The notes under the pieces are model-generated. The model did no database searches and was not told the origin of the DNA. It saw only the letters and a list, made by a program, of their open reading frames with translations. The position numbers and the translations under genes are program-made. Shown here in pieces: positions 1 through 8,381 of a stretch of DNA of 64,000 nucleotides. The stretch is from NCBI RefSeq assembly GCF_003860585.1, contig NZ_CP034159.1, positions 2,790,001 to 2,854,000 of the forward strand. The letters are read 5' to 3'. This stretch comes from Kaistella carnis. Lineage in GTDB: Bacteria; Bacteroidota; Bacteroidia; Flavobacteriales; Weeksellaceae. The first letter of the stretch is position 1. Every line of letters begins with the position of its first letter.

Positions 1-2
1 TT

Positions 3-575
3 CCGAAAGATGGAACGGTTAATTATTATGGAAAAATTTTGACAAAGGAAGAAGCAGATTATTTTTATTTAAATCTTTTAGAAAAGATAGACTGGAAAAA
101 TGATGAGGCCATTATCTTTGGAAAGAAAATTTTAACCAAAAGAAAAGTTGCCTGGCATGGGGACAAAGACTTTAATTATACCTATTCGAAGTCTACAAAA
201 ACAGCACTTCCCTGGAGTGAAGAGTTGCTTCTTTTAAAAAATAAAATAGAGGAGAAGACAGGAGAAAAGTTTAATTCATGTCTGCTGAATTTATACCACG
301 ATGGCAGCGAAGGCATGGCATACCACAGCGATGCGGAAAAAGATCTGAAAAAAAATGGAACCATAGCTTCCCTCACTTTGGGAGCAGAGCGAAAATTTTC
401 TTTTAAACATAAAACCTCTGGAGAAAGAATAGATTTATTTTTGGAGCACGGAAGTTTATTAATAATGAAAGATGAAACGCAAACCAATTGGCTTCACCGA
501 TTACCCCCGACAAAAAAGATAAGGACTCCAAGAATCAATTTGACCTTCCGGATGATTGAAAAAACATCGACTTGA
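3..575 (+). CDS. AlkB-like 2-oxoglutarate/Fe(II) dioxygenase, 5' truncated by window
   Basis: The reading frame is open from the first bases of the window, so the true start lies upstream; about 190 residues are visible. The product resembles AlkB/ALKBH2-type oxidative demethylases, which remove alkyl groups from DNA or RNA bases using Fe(II) and 2-oxoglutarate. Visible family marks are the iron-binding HxD in YHSDAEKDL, a later Trp-Leu-His (NWLHRLP) that supplies the distal iron histidine, and the RINLTFR segment whose arginines bind 2-oxoglutarate. The N-terminal PKDGTVNYYGKIL segment matches the usual lead-in of this family. It is followed by a 165-bp gap to the BON gene. Family assignment is firm; substrate is unknown. 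Confidence 0.85.
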   Translation, partial: PKDGTVNYYGKILTKEEADYFYLNLLEKIDWKNDEAIIFGKKILTKRKVAWHGDKDFNYTYSKSTKTALPWSEELLLLKNKIEEKTGEKFNSCLLNLYHDGSEGMAYHSDAEKDLKKNGTIASLTLGAERKFSFKHKTSGERIDLFLEHGSLLIMKDETQTNWLHRLPPTKKIRTPRINLTFRMIEKTST

Positions 576-601
576 AATTTAATTTTAAATCATTATATTT
601 G
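571..601 (+). promoter_or_regulatory. Candidate promoter upstream of BON lipoprotein gene
   Basis: A TATATTTG box at 594-601 matches the Bacteroidota -7 consensus TAnnTTTG and has CTTG 19 bp upstream at 571-574. A second box, TAATTTTG at 701-708, lies closer to the ATG at 741 but lacks a clear -33 element. Which one is used cannot be decided from sequence. Confidence 0.45.
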
Positions 602-740
602 ATTTCATGTTAAAGTAATTTGAATTATTTGACAACGTTTCATAAAAAAAAATTAAGAAAAATTTATTATTTTTTAAGAAGGAGAGAAACTTATAATGAG
701 TAATTTTGATACTATATATTAATAACAAACCTATTTAACT

Positions 741-1220
741 ATGAAAAAAACAATGGCAATGGCCACATTAGCACTTGCAGTATCTTTCGGATCAATTTCT
801 TGTAAAAAGAAAGTGACTGATGCAGAACTTCAAACTCAGGCAACAACAGTTGTAACTTCTAACCCGAACGCTACAGTAGAAGTAAAAGACGGAACAGCAC
901 ACTTAAGCGGAACATTCACAGATCAAGCTTCAAAAGATCAAATGATTGCTTCACTAAAAGCAATTCCTGGAGTTAAAGATGTAATGGATATGTCGACAAT
1001 TGAGGCACCAATGGTTGTAGAAACTACCAGTGCCGTAGATCCGGCAAACGTACAGAAAGTAACAGATGCTTTAAAAGATTTCCCATCTGCTAAGGCAGAA
1101 GTAATTAATGGCGAATTAACCATCACCGGGAATGTATCTCCAGAGCAGGCACGTAAAATTAAAATGTCTGTAGACGCAATGCAAGTAGGAAAAGTAAACT
1201 ATAATTATACTGTAAAATAA
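741..1220 (+). CDS. BON-domain lipoprotein
   Basis: 159-residue predicted lipoprotein. A basic N-terminus and short hydrophobic stretch end in a lipobox (SISC, Cys21), followed by a Lys-rich segment, so the mature protein is likely membrane-anchored. The rest holds two copies of the BON fold (roughly residues 28-90 and 98-159), each with the pattern 'Val-Glu-Val-x-Asp-Gly-x-(Ala/Leu)-x-Leu-(Ser/Thr)-Gly-x-(Phe/Val)'. BON domains are thought to bind phospholipid or peptidoglycan-linked surfaces, as in OsmY. The next gene starts 6 nt after the stop and also carries a BON-like segment, so the two form an operon ended by the hairpin at 1671. Confidence 0.75.
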   Translation: MKKTMAMATLALAVSFGSISCKKKVTDAELQTQATTVVTSNPNATVEVKDGTAHLSGTFTDQASKDQMIASLKAIPGVKDVMDMSTIEAPMVVETTSAVDPANVQKVTDALKDFPSAKAEVINGELTITGNVSPEQARKIKMSVDAMQVGKVNYNYTVK

Positions 1221-1226
1221 TTGAAA

Positions 1227-1646
1227 ATGAGTACATTACAAGATAAATATGCAAGTGTGATTTCTGCAGCACAATCTGCGGGAATTGCTGACCTAAAAGT
1301 TTCTGAGCAAAACGGGATTCTATATGTTGCCGGAAATGCAAGCACTTCTGCAGCGAAAGATGCAGTTTGGAATGCCCTTGGCGCAATTGATTCTACTTAT
1401 TCTGCTTCAGATATCAATGTCGATGTTCAGGTAGCAGGATTATCTGCAGGAGCGTCTTTAAAGGTGAATACCGATTCTTCTAACCTTAACATCAGACAGG
1501 AACCTTCTACAGAAGCTGCTATTGTTGGTAAAGCTGCAAAAGGAGAGTATGTAACTTTGGTGGAGCAAACCTCTGACGAATGGTGGAAAGTGAAAACTGC
1601 CGGTGGCGCAGAAGGTTATGCTTACGCTAGGTATTTGCAGGCATAA
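1227..1646 (+). CDS. BON-like plus SH3 domain protein
   Basis: 139 residues when started at the ATG at 1227; an in-frame TTG at 1221 directly follows the previous stop but the ATG is preferred. The N-terminal half (to about residue 70) resembles a single BON domain ('Gly-Ile-Leu-Tyr-Val-Ala-Gly-Asn-Ala'). The C-terminal half is a bacterial SH3 domain with the typical LNIRQEPSTEAAIVG and DEWWKVKTAGGAEGYAYARYL signatures, usually a cell-wall or peptide binding fold. No signal peptide is seen, which is odd beside a lipoprotein partner: the pair may face each other across the membrane or this protein may be cytoplasmic. Function unknown. Confidence 0.7.
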   Translation: MSTLQDKYASVISAAQSAGIADLKVSEQNGILYVAGNASTSAAKDAVWNALGAIDSTYSASDINVDVQVAGLSAGASLKVNTDSSNLNIRQEPSTEAAIVGKAAKGEYVTLVEQTSDEWWKVKTAGGAEGYAYARYLQA

Positions 1647-1670
1647 GAAGATCTTTATTTAAAATACGAA

Positions 1671-1697
1671 ACCTCTGATGATTCAGAGGTTTTTTTA
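1671..1697 (+). terminator. Rho-independent terminator of BON operon
   Basis: Perfect 8-bp stem ACCTCTGA/TCAGAGGT (1671-1678 and 1683-1690) with a 4-nt loop, followed by a run of T. Confidence 0.85.
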
Positions 1698-1924
1698 TTG
1701 GAAATTATTCTAATAAACCGGCGGCGTGCCTTTAGAAAAGACAACTTAAGATCAAAATACCTTCTTTCTCTACAATTTTCATATTTACATTTTTTGTTCA
1801 GTCAATAAAAGACTTTTTTAAATAAAGAAGAGTCATTTCCATTATTATATTAAAAATCCAAGATAGGAGCAAGTCAATCGTTTATCCGAAAAAGAATTGT
1901 AAATCAAACTTTCACAAAAAAACA
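1698..1924. other. Intergenic spacer without recognised gene
   Basis: Together with the flanking terminator and promoter, this gap is just over 300 bp. I see no ORF, RNA gene or strong inverted repeat in it. Confidence 0.5.
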
Positions 1925-1932
1925 TATATTTG
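1925..1932 (+). promoter_or_regulatory. Candidate -7 box for symporter gene
   Basis: TATATTTG matches TAnnTTTG and lies 23 bp before the ATG at 1956. The -33 element is poor (ATTG at 1896-1899). Confidence 0.45.
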
Positions 1933-1955
1933 TAATCTTACAATAAAAAATATAT

Positions 1956-3206
1956 ATGAAAGGTCAAAACAAACTGTTCATCGCCATCATTATCGCTCTA
2001 ATCGTGGGCGTTGTTATGGGTGGAGTCGTGCATCTTCAATATCCTGACAGTTCCGAAGGATTCTCAAAAAATATAAAACTTTTAGGCACAATATTCATCC
2101 GTTTGGTGCAGATGATCATTGCACCGTTGGTATTTACCACTTTAGTAGTAGGTATTGCTAAAATGAGTGATATTAAAATGATTGGAAGGGTGGGAACCAA
2201 AGCCATGCTCTGGTTTATTACCGCTTCTTTGGTTTCGTTAATGATCGGGTTGGTGTTTGTAAACTGGTTAGAGCCGGGCTTGGTCATGCAGCTGGACAAA
2301 CCCGCAGCGGATGCCGCTACCGAAGTCGTTGCAAACAGTCAGGGATTATCTTTAGAAGAATTTGTAAAACATGTGATTCCTAAAAGTTTATTCGAAGCAT
2401 TCGCAACCAATGAGGTTTTACAAATCGTAGTATTCTCCATCATGTTCGGAGTTGCTTTGGCGAATATGGGCGAAGAATATACGAAGCCCATAGTTAGAGC
2501 ATTAGATATTTGTGCTCATGCCATCTTAAAAATGGTAGGTTATATCATGTGGTTTGCGCCACTCGGTGTACTGGGCGCGATCGCGGCAGTAGTAGCAACG
2601 AATGGTTTTGAGATCTTTAAAGTGTATGCCATCTATCTGCGGGATTTCTTCTTTGCATTGGGGGTTTTGTGGATGGTTCTTTGTATCGTAGGTTATTTCA
2701 TCTTAGGAAATCGTTTATTCGAATTGTTAAGAAGGATCAAAGAACCTTTGTTAATTGCATTTTCGACTACAAGTTCAGAAGCAGTTTTCCCAAAATTGGT
2801 TGAAGAACTCGAAAGATTCGGTTGCAACAACAGAATTGTCTCCTTTATTTTACCTCTGGGATACTCTTTTAATCTAGATGGAAGTATGATGTACATGACT
2901 TTCGCAGCCATTTTTATCGCTCAGATTTATGGGATTGATATGACTTTGGGGCAGCAGATCATCATGCTTTTAGTTTTAATGTTAACCTCCAAAGGAATCG
3001 CAGGGGTACCAAGAGCAAGTTTGGTCATCATTGTGGCAACCTGCACCATGTTTGGAATTCCACCCGAAGGAATTGCCTTGATTTTACCAATTGATCATTT
3101 CTGCGATATGGGAAGAAGTATGACCAATGTTTTAGGTAATGCTTTAGCAACTTCTGCAGTTTCTAAATGGGAAGGACAGCTCGATAATCACGGCGGAGAT
3201 TTATAA
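1956..3206 (+). CDS. Dicarboxylate/amino acid:cation symporter (DAACS family)
   Basis: 416-residue integral membrane protein of the GltP/DctA family, which imports glutamate, aspartate or C4-dicarboxylates with H+ or Na+. Multiple hydrophobic segments span the protein, beginning with FIAIIIALIVGVVMGGVV near the start. The family's hairpin and substrate-binding signatures are present: 'AFSTTSSEAVFP' (serine-rich re-entrant loop), 'PLGYSFNLDGSMMYM' (the Asn-Leu-Asp-Gly helix) and 'DHFCDMGRSMTNVLGNALA' near the C-terminus. Length is typical. It is preceded by its own promoter-like box and followed 68 bp later by a small membrane protein gene on the same strand. Transported substrate cannot be told from sequence. 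Confidence 0.9.
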   Translation: MKGQNKLFIAIIIALIVGVVMGGVVHLQYPDSSEGFSKNIKLLGTIFIRLVQMIIAPLVFTTLVVGIAKMSDIKMIGRVGTKAMLWFITASLVSLMIGLVFVNWLEPGLVMQLDKPAADAATEVVANSQGLSLEEFVKHVIPKSLFEAFATNEVLQIVVFSIMFGVALANMGEEYTKPIVRALDICAHAILKMVGYIMWFAPLGVLGAIAAVVATNGFEIFKVYAIYLRDFFFALGVLWMVLCIVGYFILGNRLFELLRRIKEPLLIAFSTTSSEAVFPKLVEELERFGCNNRIVSFILPLGYSFNLDGSMMYMTFAAIFIAQIYGIDMTLGQQIIMLLVLMLTSKGIAGVPRASLVIIVATCTMFGIPPEGIALILPIDHFCDMGRSMTNVLGNALATSAVSKWEGQLDNHGGDL

Positions 3207-3274
3207 AATGAGATATTCCTCCACGGAATGCAGAATAAAAAATCTTTAAAATGATCCCTTACTAATTTACCTTT

Positions 3275-3649
3275 ATGGAAATCATTGCAAAAATTTTAAT
3301 TGGATTGGTTGCCTTAGAGCATCTGTATATTTTATATATGGAAATGTTTGCCTGGGAAACATTAGGTAAGAAAACCTTCAAAGGCTCATTAAAAGAGGAA
3401 TTGTTTAAACCGACAAAAGGACTGGCAGCAAATCAAGGGTTATACAATGGTTTTCTTTCTGCGGGATTAATTTGGTCGCTCATCATCACCTCAACCTCTT
3501 GGGCAGAAAATGTGGCAATTTTCTTTTTGTCTTGCGTTATTGTAGCCGGAATATTCGGTGCAATTACCGCCTCCCCAAAAATATTTTTTGTTCAGGCTCT
3601 CCCAGCGATATTGGCGCTGATTGCAACATTGTACTTTGGTCTCAATTAG
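3275..3649 (+). CDS. DUF1304 family membrane protein
   Basis: 124 residues with about four hydrophobic segments, beginning IIAKILIGLVALEHLYILYMEM, where 'LEHLYILYMEMF' and 'ANQGLYNGFLSAGL' are the conserved blocks of DUF1304. These proteins are often misnamed 'epimerase'; the true function is unknown. It lies downstream of the symporter with no terminator between, so they may share a transcript. The hairpin at 3700 ends the unit. Confidence 0.8.
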   Translation: MEIIAKILIGLVALEHLYILYMEMFAWETLGKKTFKGSLKEELFKPTKGLAANQGLYNGFLSAGLIWSLIITSTSWAENVAIFFLSCVIVAGIFGAITASPKIFFVQALPAILALIATLYFGLN

Positions 3650-3699
3650 AATCAGTAGTAAATCTATAGGATCTTTATCGACATCAAATAAATAAATAA

Positions 3700-3726
3700 A
3701 TCCCGTTTTCAGAACGGGATTTTTCT
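3700..3726 (+). terminator. Bidirectional terminator between DUF1304 and GH92 genes
   Basis: Perfect 8-bp stem ATCCCGTT/AACGGGAT (3700-3707, 3713-3720) followed by TTTTC on the plus strand and, read on the minus strand, by a T-rich stretch. It can serve the converging mannosidase gene too. Confidence 0.8.
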
Positions 3727-3883
3727 TTAAAATTTAAGGAAGTATTTAACTTCTCTCACAGCCTCTTCTGCTATCATTAAATGTTACTGCCAATAGATTT
3801 TAAAAGCGATAAGATCAATTTCTACTTTCCCCCAATCTTTATTTTTCCACTTAGATAACTTTAAAAAAATAATTGCCGCAAAT

Positions 3884-6685
3884 TTATTTGACCATGATCT
3901 CATCCACAAAAATAAATGCATCACCTCCAAAACCTTGATGCCACTCCGGGAGTTTGCCGAAATTTTTCGCAACAATTTTAAGATATCTTGCTTCTGTTGG
4001 AACAATTGCAGCTTTAAATTCTCGCACAGTATTTTCTGTAATTTTTGGATCCAATGTGTTTTCCACGGTGGCAATTTTGAAAAAATCTTTGTTGTTAGAA
4101 GATAAATAGTAATCCACTTCGGTTGGCATCAGAATCCAGCTTCGGCTGTCCTGCAAATAGCGGGAAGAGATTTCACTTATCTTTCGCTGCATTTTTAAGT
4201 CAACTACGGCCTCGAAATCCTGCGACTGAAAACCTTGCCAATTTCCTTTTCTCCAGTTCTCATCACCCAGAATTCCATCAATCAATCCGCCTGTTCCACC
4301 CGCATCATATTGCGGGTTGTACTTCGATTTTGTCTCAATGGACCAGTTATTTGGCTTCCGATTAAAAAATGCAGTAACCACCGAACTTTTTTCACCTTTA
4401 TTCTCGGCGTAGGCAGAAATCGTGGTGGTTTTAGAAATTCGGAATGGCTTTTTATAAGGAATAAATCGCTTTCTCACATTAGCATCATCTTCATCCAAAG
4501 TCATATAAAAGATTTTATCTTTTGGATTCAAAGCTTTAATTTTCACTTTAATTGGTTTGTCAAAAACGGAGTTTGAAGATTCGATAATTGGAGCAACAAC
4601 CAGATCGGGAACTTTTAGCGGCTCTAATTTTTTAATGTTTTCAAAGCCTAAATTTTCAAGTTCAATTTTTGGAGTCGTCGGTGTAATAATCTTTGAAGTA
4701 CCATCTTCAAAATTTATTTTTACTTTTTCAAAGTAAGGAGTCGTCGTTTCCCAGCCAACTTTCCCCGGAGTTATAGGATATATTCTCATGGAACTCAACA
4801 CAAACCAGGAGCTCATTTGTCCGCAATCTTCATTTCCAATCAAACCGTCGGGTGTGTTTTTGTAGAAGTTATCCAGAATAAATTTAATTTTTTCGTCTGT
4901 CTTTTCCGGCCTTCCAACTTTATTGTAGAGATAAGCAATATGATGACTCGGTTCATTTCCATTAGCATATTGGCCCATAAGTCCGGTGATGTCGACTTGT
5001 TCCCTACCGGTTGTTTTTTCGGAGGCTGAAAAAAGTCCATCCAGAAATTTTTCAAATTTTTCCTTACCACCATGAAAGGCGATCAAGCCTTCAATATCTT
5101 GTGGAACGAAAAAAGAATATTGCCAGGAATTTCCTTCCGTGAAATTATTATTGACTTCATTTGGTTCAAAGGGTTGAAGCCAGCTGCCATTCTTTCTGGC
5201 CTGCATAAAACCAGTCTCCGGATTGTAAAGATTTTTCCAGGATTGCGACCGCTTCATAAAATAGTAGTAATCTTCTTTTTTATTTAAAATTAGAGCCATC
5301 TGCGCAATACACCAGTCATCGTAAGCATATTCCAAGGTTTTCGAAACACTTTCATGTTCATCTTCTACGCTGATATAGCCGTTCTGTTTGTAAGCATTCA
5401 ATCCGAAGTGATCTTCCATTGCCGATTTTTTCGCAGCCTCATAGGCTTTTTCATAATCGAAACCTTGAATATTTTTTGCCATCGCATCTGCGATTACAGA
5501 AACGGAGTGATAACCGATCATACAAAACGTTTCATTGCTTGCGAGTTCCCAAACCGGCAACCTTCCGCCTTCGTCATATTGTTTGATAAAAGTATTAATG
5601 AAATCAGAAGTTCTTTTTTTATCTATTAAAGTCATCAAAGGATGATAAGCACGAAAAGTGTCCCACAGAGAAAAGACCGAGTAATAATCAAAACCTTCCG
5701 CCGTGTGAATTTTATTGTCGCGGCCGCGATATTTCCCATCAACGTCCATTGCAAGATTTGGCTGCATCATCGTGTGATATAATGCCGTATAGAAAACTGA
5801 AAGCTTGTCTTGATCTGAAGAAGTCACTTCTATTTTCGAAAGTTCTTTGTTCCAATCATTTTCCGCATTCTTTTTAATAAATTCAAAATCGCTGGATTTT
5901 CCTTCCGCCAGCATGTTTTTTCGCGTTCCTTCATAAGAAGTTGGAGATAGGGCGACCTTAATTAAAATCTTTTCGCCCTTTTTTACGGAAGTCGAAAAAG
6001 CCAAAGCTATATTTTGCCCGGAAAAAGTGGTGGCGCTGGATTTATCTTTTTTAGAGGCAACAATTTTCATAGGTTTTGAAAACTCTATTCTGGCAAAAAT
6101 GTATTGATTCGTGGCCCAAGCTTCACTTCGTCGGAAAACCTCAATTGTTTTAGAGTCAATGATCCGAATTTCTCCTTCGAGCAGTTTATCGCGGTGATTT
6201 AAGTCTAATATAATGTTTGCATTTCCTTTTTTATTAAAAGTATATTCATGATATCCCACTCTTTTTGTGGAAGTAAGTTTCGCATCAATATTAAATTTAT
6301 CTAATGTAACCTGGTAAAATCCGGCACTGGCTTTTTCGTTTTGATGAGAAAATTCGGTGGAATATTCTTTAGGGTCCAAACTGGCCTTTCCCATCGTGGG
6401 CATCAATAAAATATCACCATAATCGGACACACCGGTTCCGTTCAGGTGCGTGTGCGAAAAGCCATAAATTATTTTGTCTGAATAATGATAACCGCTGCAC
6501 CCGTCCCAACTTCCATCAATTCGAGTATCTGGGGAAAGTTGCACCATACCAAAGGGAACGGTTGCCCCCGGAAAAGTGTGTCCGTGACCACCCGTTCCTA
6601 TAAAAGGATTTACATATTGCGCAAAATTCTGTGCATTAAGGATGAAAAAGGAAAAAATAAAAAGGAAGACGGAGATTTTTTTCAT
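3884..6685 (-). CDS. Secreted GH92 family alpha-mannosidase with C-terminal CBM32-like domain
   Basis: 933 residues from the internal ATG at 6685, chosen because a signal peptide (MKKISVFLFIFSFFILNAQ) begins exactly there; the longer frame reaches 6733. The N-terminal domain has the GH92 hallmarks 'YVNPFIGTGGHGHTFPGA', 'QLSPDTR' and 'GFSHTHLNGTGVSDYGDIL', followed by the catalytic (alpha/alpha)6 barrel with 'GNEDCGQMSSWFVLSSMRIYP'. These calcium-dependent enzymes trim exo-alpha-mannose from glycans. After the barrel there is a chitobiase-like beta-sandwich (about residues 730-790) and an F5/8 type C/CBM32-like domain to the end. No SusC/SusD genes are beside it, so it is not in an obvious polysaccharide utilisation locus. 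Confidence 0.9.
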   Translation of the reverse strand: MKKISVFLFIFSFFILNAQNFAQYVNPFIGTGGHGHTFPGATVPFGMVQLSPDTRIDGSWDGCSGYHYSDKIIYGFSHTHLNGTGVSDYGDILLMPTMGKASLDPKEYSTEFSHQNEKASAGFYQVTLDKFNIDAKLTSTKRVGYHEYTFNKKGNANIILDLNHRDKLLEGEIRIIDSKTIEVFRRSEAWATNQYIFARIEFSKPMKIVASKKDKSSATTFSGQNIALAFSTSVKKGEKILIKVALSPTSYEGTRKNMLAEGKSSDFEFIKKNAENDWNKELSKIEVTSSDQDKLSVFYTALYHTMMQPNLAMDVDGKYRGRDNKIHTAEGFDYYSVFSLWDTFRAYHPLMTLIDKKRTSDFINTFIKQYDEGGRLPVWELASNETFCMIGYHSVSVIADAMAKNIQGFDYEKAYEAAKKSAMEDHFGLNAYKQNGYISVEDEHESVSKTLEYAYDDWCIAQMALILNKKEDYYYFMKRSQSWKNLYNPETGFMQARKNGSWLQPFEPNEVNNNFTEGNSWQYSFFVPQDIEGLIAFHGGKEKFEKFLDGLFSASEKTTGREQVDITGLMGQYANGNEPSHHIAYLYNKVGRPEKTDEKIKFILDNFYKNTPDGLIGNEDCGQMSSWFVLSSMRIYPITPGKVGWETTTPYFEKVKINFEDGTSKIITPTTPKIELENLGFENIKKLEPLKVPDLVVAPIIESSNSVFDKPIKVKIKALNPKDKIFYMTLDEDDANVRKRFIPYKKPFRISKTTTISAYAENKGEKSSVVTAFFNRKPNNWSIETKSKYNPQYDAGGTGGLIDGILGDENWRKGNWQGFQSQDFEAVVDLKMQRKISEISSRYLQDSRSWILMPTEVDYYLSSNNKDFFKIATVENTLDPKITENTVREFKAAIVPTEARYLKIVAKNFGKLPEWHQGFGGDAFIFVDEIMVK

Positions 6686-6758
6686 GATAAAAAACTTGAT
6701 GAGTGAAGATATTAAAAAATTAAGCACCCACAATACATGAACTTTATCAATAACTTTT

Positions 6759-6793
6759 ATTGATTCTAAATAAGAAAAAATTGCCTAAATTTG
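6759..6793 (+). promoter_or_regulatory. Promoter of mrp-nfu operon
   Basis: TAAATTTG at 6786-6793 fits the TAnnTTTG -7 consensus, 24 bp before the mrp ATG; a weak ATTG at 6759-6762 lies 23 bp upstream of it. Confidence 0.5.
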
Positions 6794-6817
6794 TAATTCA
6801 ATTTATAGAAGAAAATT

Positions 6818-7921
6818 ATGTTGACGAAAGAAAAAGTTCAGTCGTTTCTGAAAGAAATAGAAGTTGATGATTTGGTACACAATTTCCAGGTCATGGGGAA
6901 TGATGTTTATATTGATATGACGGCTCATTCACCGGCAATGCACGAAAAGAAAAAGCTGGAAGCTGCGATGAAACAGGCGTTTGCATCCCAGTTTGGGGAA
7001 GATATTGTTCTAAAATTAAAAATTGCCTCTCCAGAGCCTTCTGAAGTACAGCAAAATCAAATCAAAGGAAAGCAGATCAAAGGAATTCAAAATATCATTG
7101 CCATCGCTTCGGGTAAAGGAGGCGTTGGTAAATCTACGGTGGCCGCTAATATTGCGGTGACTTTAGCAAAAATGGGATTCAAAGTTGGAATTCTTGATGC
7201 TGATATTTATGGGCCGTCTGTTCCAACCATGTTTGATACGGAAGGGGCGAAACCTATTTCTGTAGAGGTTGACGGAAAAAGTATGATGAAACCCATCGAA
7301 AATTATGGTGTAAAGATGTTGTCTATCGGATATTTCTCCGGAGCCAACCAAGCCGTAGTATGGCGTGGACCGATGGCTTCAAAAGCTTTGAACCAAATGA
7401 TCCGTGATGCAGCTTGGGGAGAACTGGATTTCCTCTTAATTGACCTTCCACCGGGAACAGGCGATATTCACCTGTCGATCATTCAGGAGGTTCCTGTAAC
7501 TGGTGCAATCATCGTAAGTACACCGCAACATGTTGCTTTGGCAGACGTAAGAAAAGGGATCGCAATGTTCCAGATGGAAAGTATTAACATTCCTGTTTTA
7601 GGATTAATCGAAAACATGTCGTACTTTACCCCTGAAGAACTACCGAATAATAAATATTATATTTTTGGAAATCAGGGAGCGCAGTATTTAGCAGAAGATT
7701 TAGGAATTCCTGTCTTAGGAGAAATACCTTTAATACAAAGTGTGCGTGAAGCCGGAGATGTCGGCAGACCTGCAGTTTTACAGGAAAACTCTTTAATCTC
7801 TGAAATTTATACCAAGACCACTCAGAATATGATTGAAAGTTTGGTAGAGAGAAATAAAAACCTTCCGCCAACGGAAGCGGTGAAAATTACAACTATGGCA
7901 GGTTGTTCCCCGAAAAAGTAA
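6818..7921 (+). CDS. mrp: Mrp/NBP35 family Fe-S cluster carrier ATPase
   Basis: 367 residues. The N-terminal 90 residues form a DUF59/MIP18-type domain; the rest is a ParA-like P-loop ATPase with the deviant Walker A GKGGVGKST (near residue 100), the Walker B-like 'FLLIDLPPGTGD', and a C-terminal 'ENMSYF' block. Mrp/ApbC proteins bind and hand over 4Fe-4S clusters in the cytoplasm. The usual family CxxC after ENMSYF is absent here (the segment reads ENMSYFTPEELPNNKYYIFG); one cysteine remains near the C-terminus (MAGCSPKK), a pattern I recall from Bacteroidota homologues. The nfu-like gene follows 57 bp downstream, supporting the Fe-S role. Confidence 0.9.
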   Translation: MLTKEKVQSFLKEIEVDDLVHNFQVMGNDVYIDMTAHSPAMHEKKKLEAAMKQAFASQFGEDIVLKLKIASPEPSEVQQNQIKGKQIKGIQNIIAIASGKGGVGKSTVAANIAVTLAKMGFKVGILDADIYGPSVPTMFDTEGAKPISVEVDGKSMMKPIENYGVKMLSIGYFSGANQAVVWRGPMASKALNQMIRDAAWGELDFLLIDLPPGTGDIHLSIIQEVPVTGAIIVSTPQHVALADVRKGIAMFQMESINIPVLGLIENMSYFTPEELPNNKYYIFGNQGAQYLAEDLGIPVLGEIPLIQSVREAGDVGRPAVLQENSLISEIYTKTTQNMIESLVERNKNLPPTEAVKITTMAGCSPKK

Positions 7922-7978
7922 ATTCTTACTTTTGAGGATAATAATTCATTTTTACCCTATTGGGGAACTGATTTTACA

Positions 7979-8230
7979 ATGATGAACAAACAAATAACAC
8001 ACGAAGAAACTGTAACCAAAGTGATGCATGCTTTAGAAAGCATTCGTCCGTTTTTGAATAAAGATGGTGGCGATATCGAACTGATCGATGTGAAAGATCA
8101 TATCGTATTGGTAAAATTGCACGGCAACTGTAATGGCTGTCCTATGAGTTTCTCAACCATGAAACTGGGCGTTGAAAATACAGTAAAGCAATTTGCTCCC
8201 GAAATTCTCGAAGTTTTGGCAGTCGAATAA
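7979..8230 (+). CDS. NifU C-terminal-like Fe-S scaffold protein (Nfu)
   Basis: 83 residues forming a stand-alone NifU C-terminal (Nfu) domain. The cluster-binding CxxC is in 'HGNCNGCPMSFSTMK', and 'IRPFLNKDGGDIELIDV' is the family signature. Such proteins carry 4Fe-4S clusters to apo-enzymes. It sits directly after mrp on the same strand, and the terminator at 8260 ends the unit. Either of the two adjacent ATGs (7979 or 7982) could be the start. Confidence 0.9.
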   Translation: MMNKQITHEETVTKVMHALESIRPFLNKDGGDIELIDVKDHIVLVKLHGNCNGCPMSFSTMKLGVENTVKQFAPEILEVLAVE

Positions 8231-8259
8231 TCTTTATGATTAAACGAAAGAAAATTAGA

Positions 8260-8283
8260 ACGGGCCTTTGGTCCGTTTTTTTG
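8260..8283 (+). terminator. Terminator of mrp-nfu
   Basis: Stem ACGGGCC/GGTCCGT (8260-8266, 8270-8276) with one G-U pair and a 3-nt loop, then seven T. Confidence 0.8.
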
Positions 8284-8381
8284 TGAAATCCTACGCAGAG
8301 TATCTATAAATTCAATTATTTCTTTAAATCTAAATAGGATTGAAATTAAATTAATATTTTAGCGGATTAAACGAAAATTAT

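Noticed and set aside
3784..4074. 96-codon minus-strand frame overlapping the end of the GH92 gene and extending past its stop
   Set aside because: It overlaps the CBM32-like domain in another frame, has no recognisable motif, and the GH92 reading ends naturally in DEIMVK. The unshared 100 bp look coding-like (several Trp and Lys) but this is too short to support a gene.
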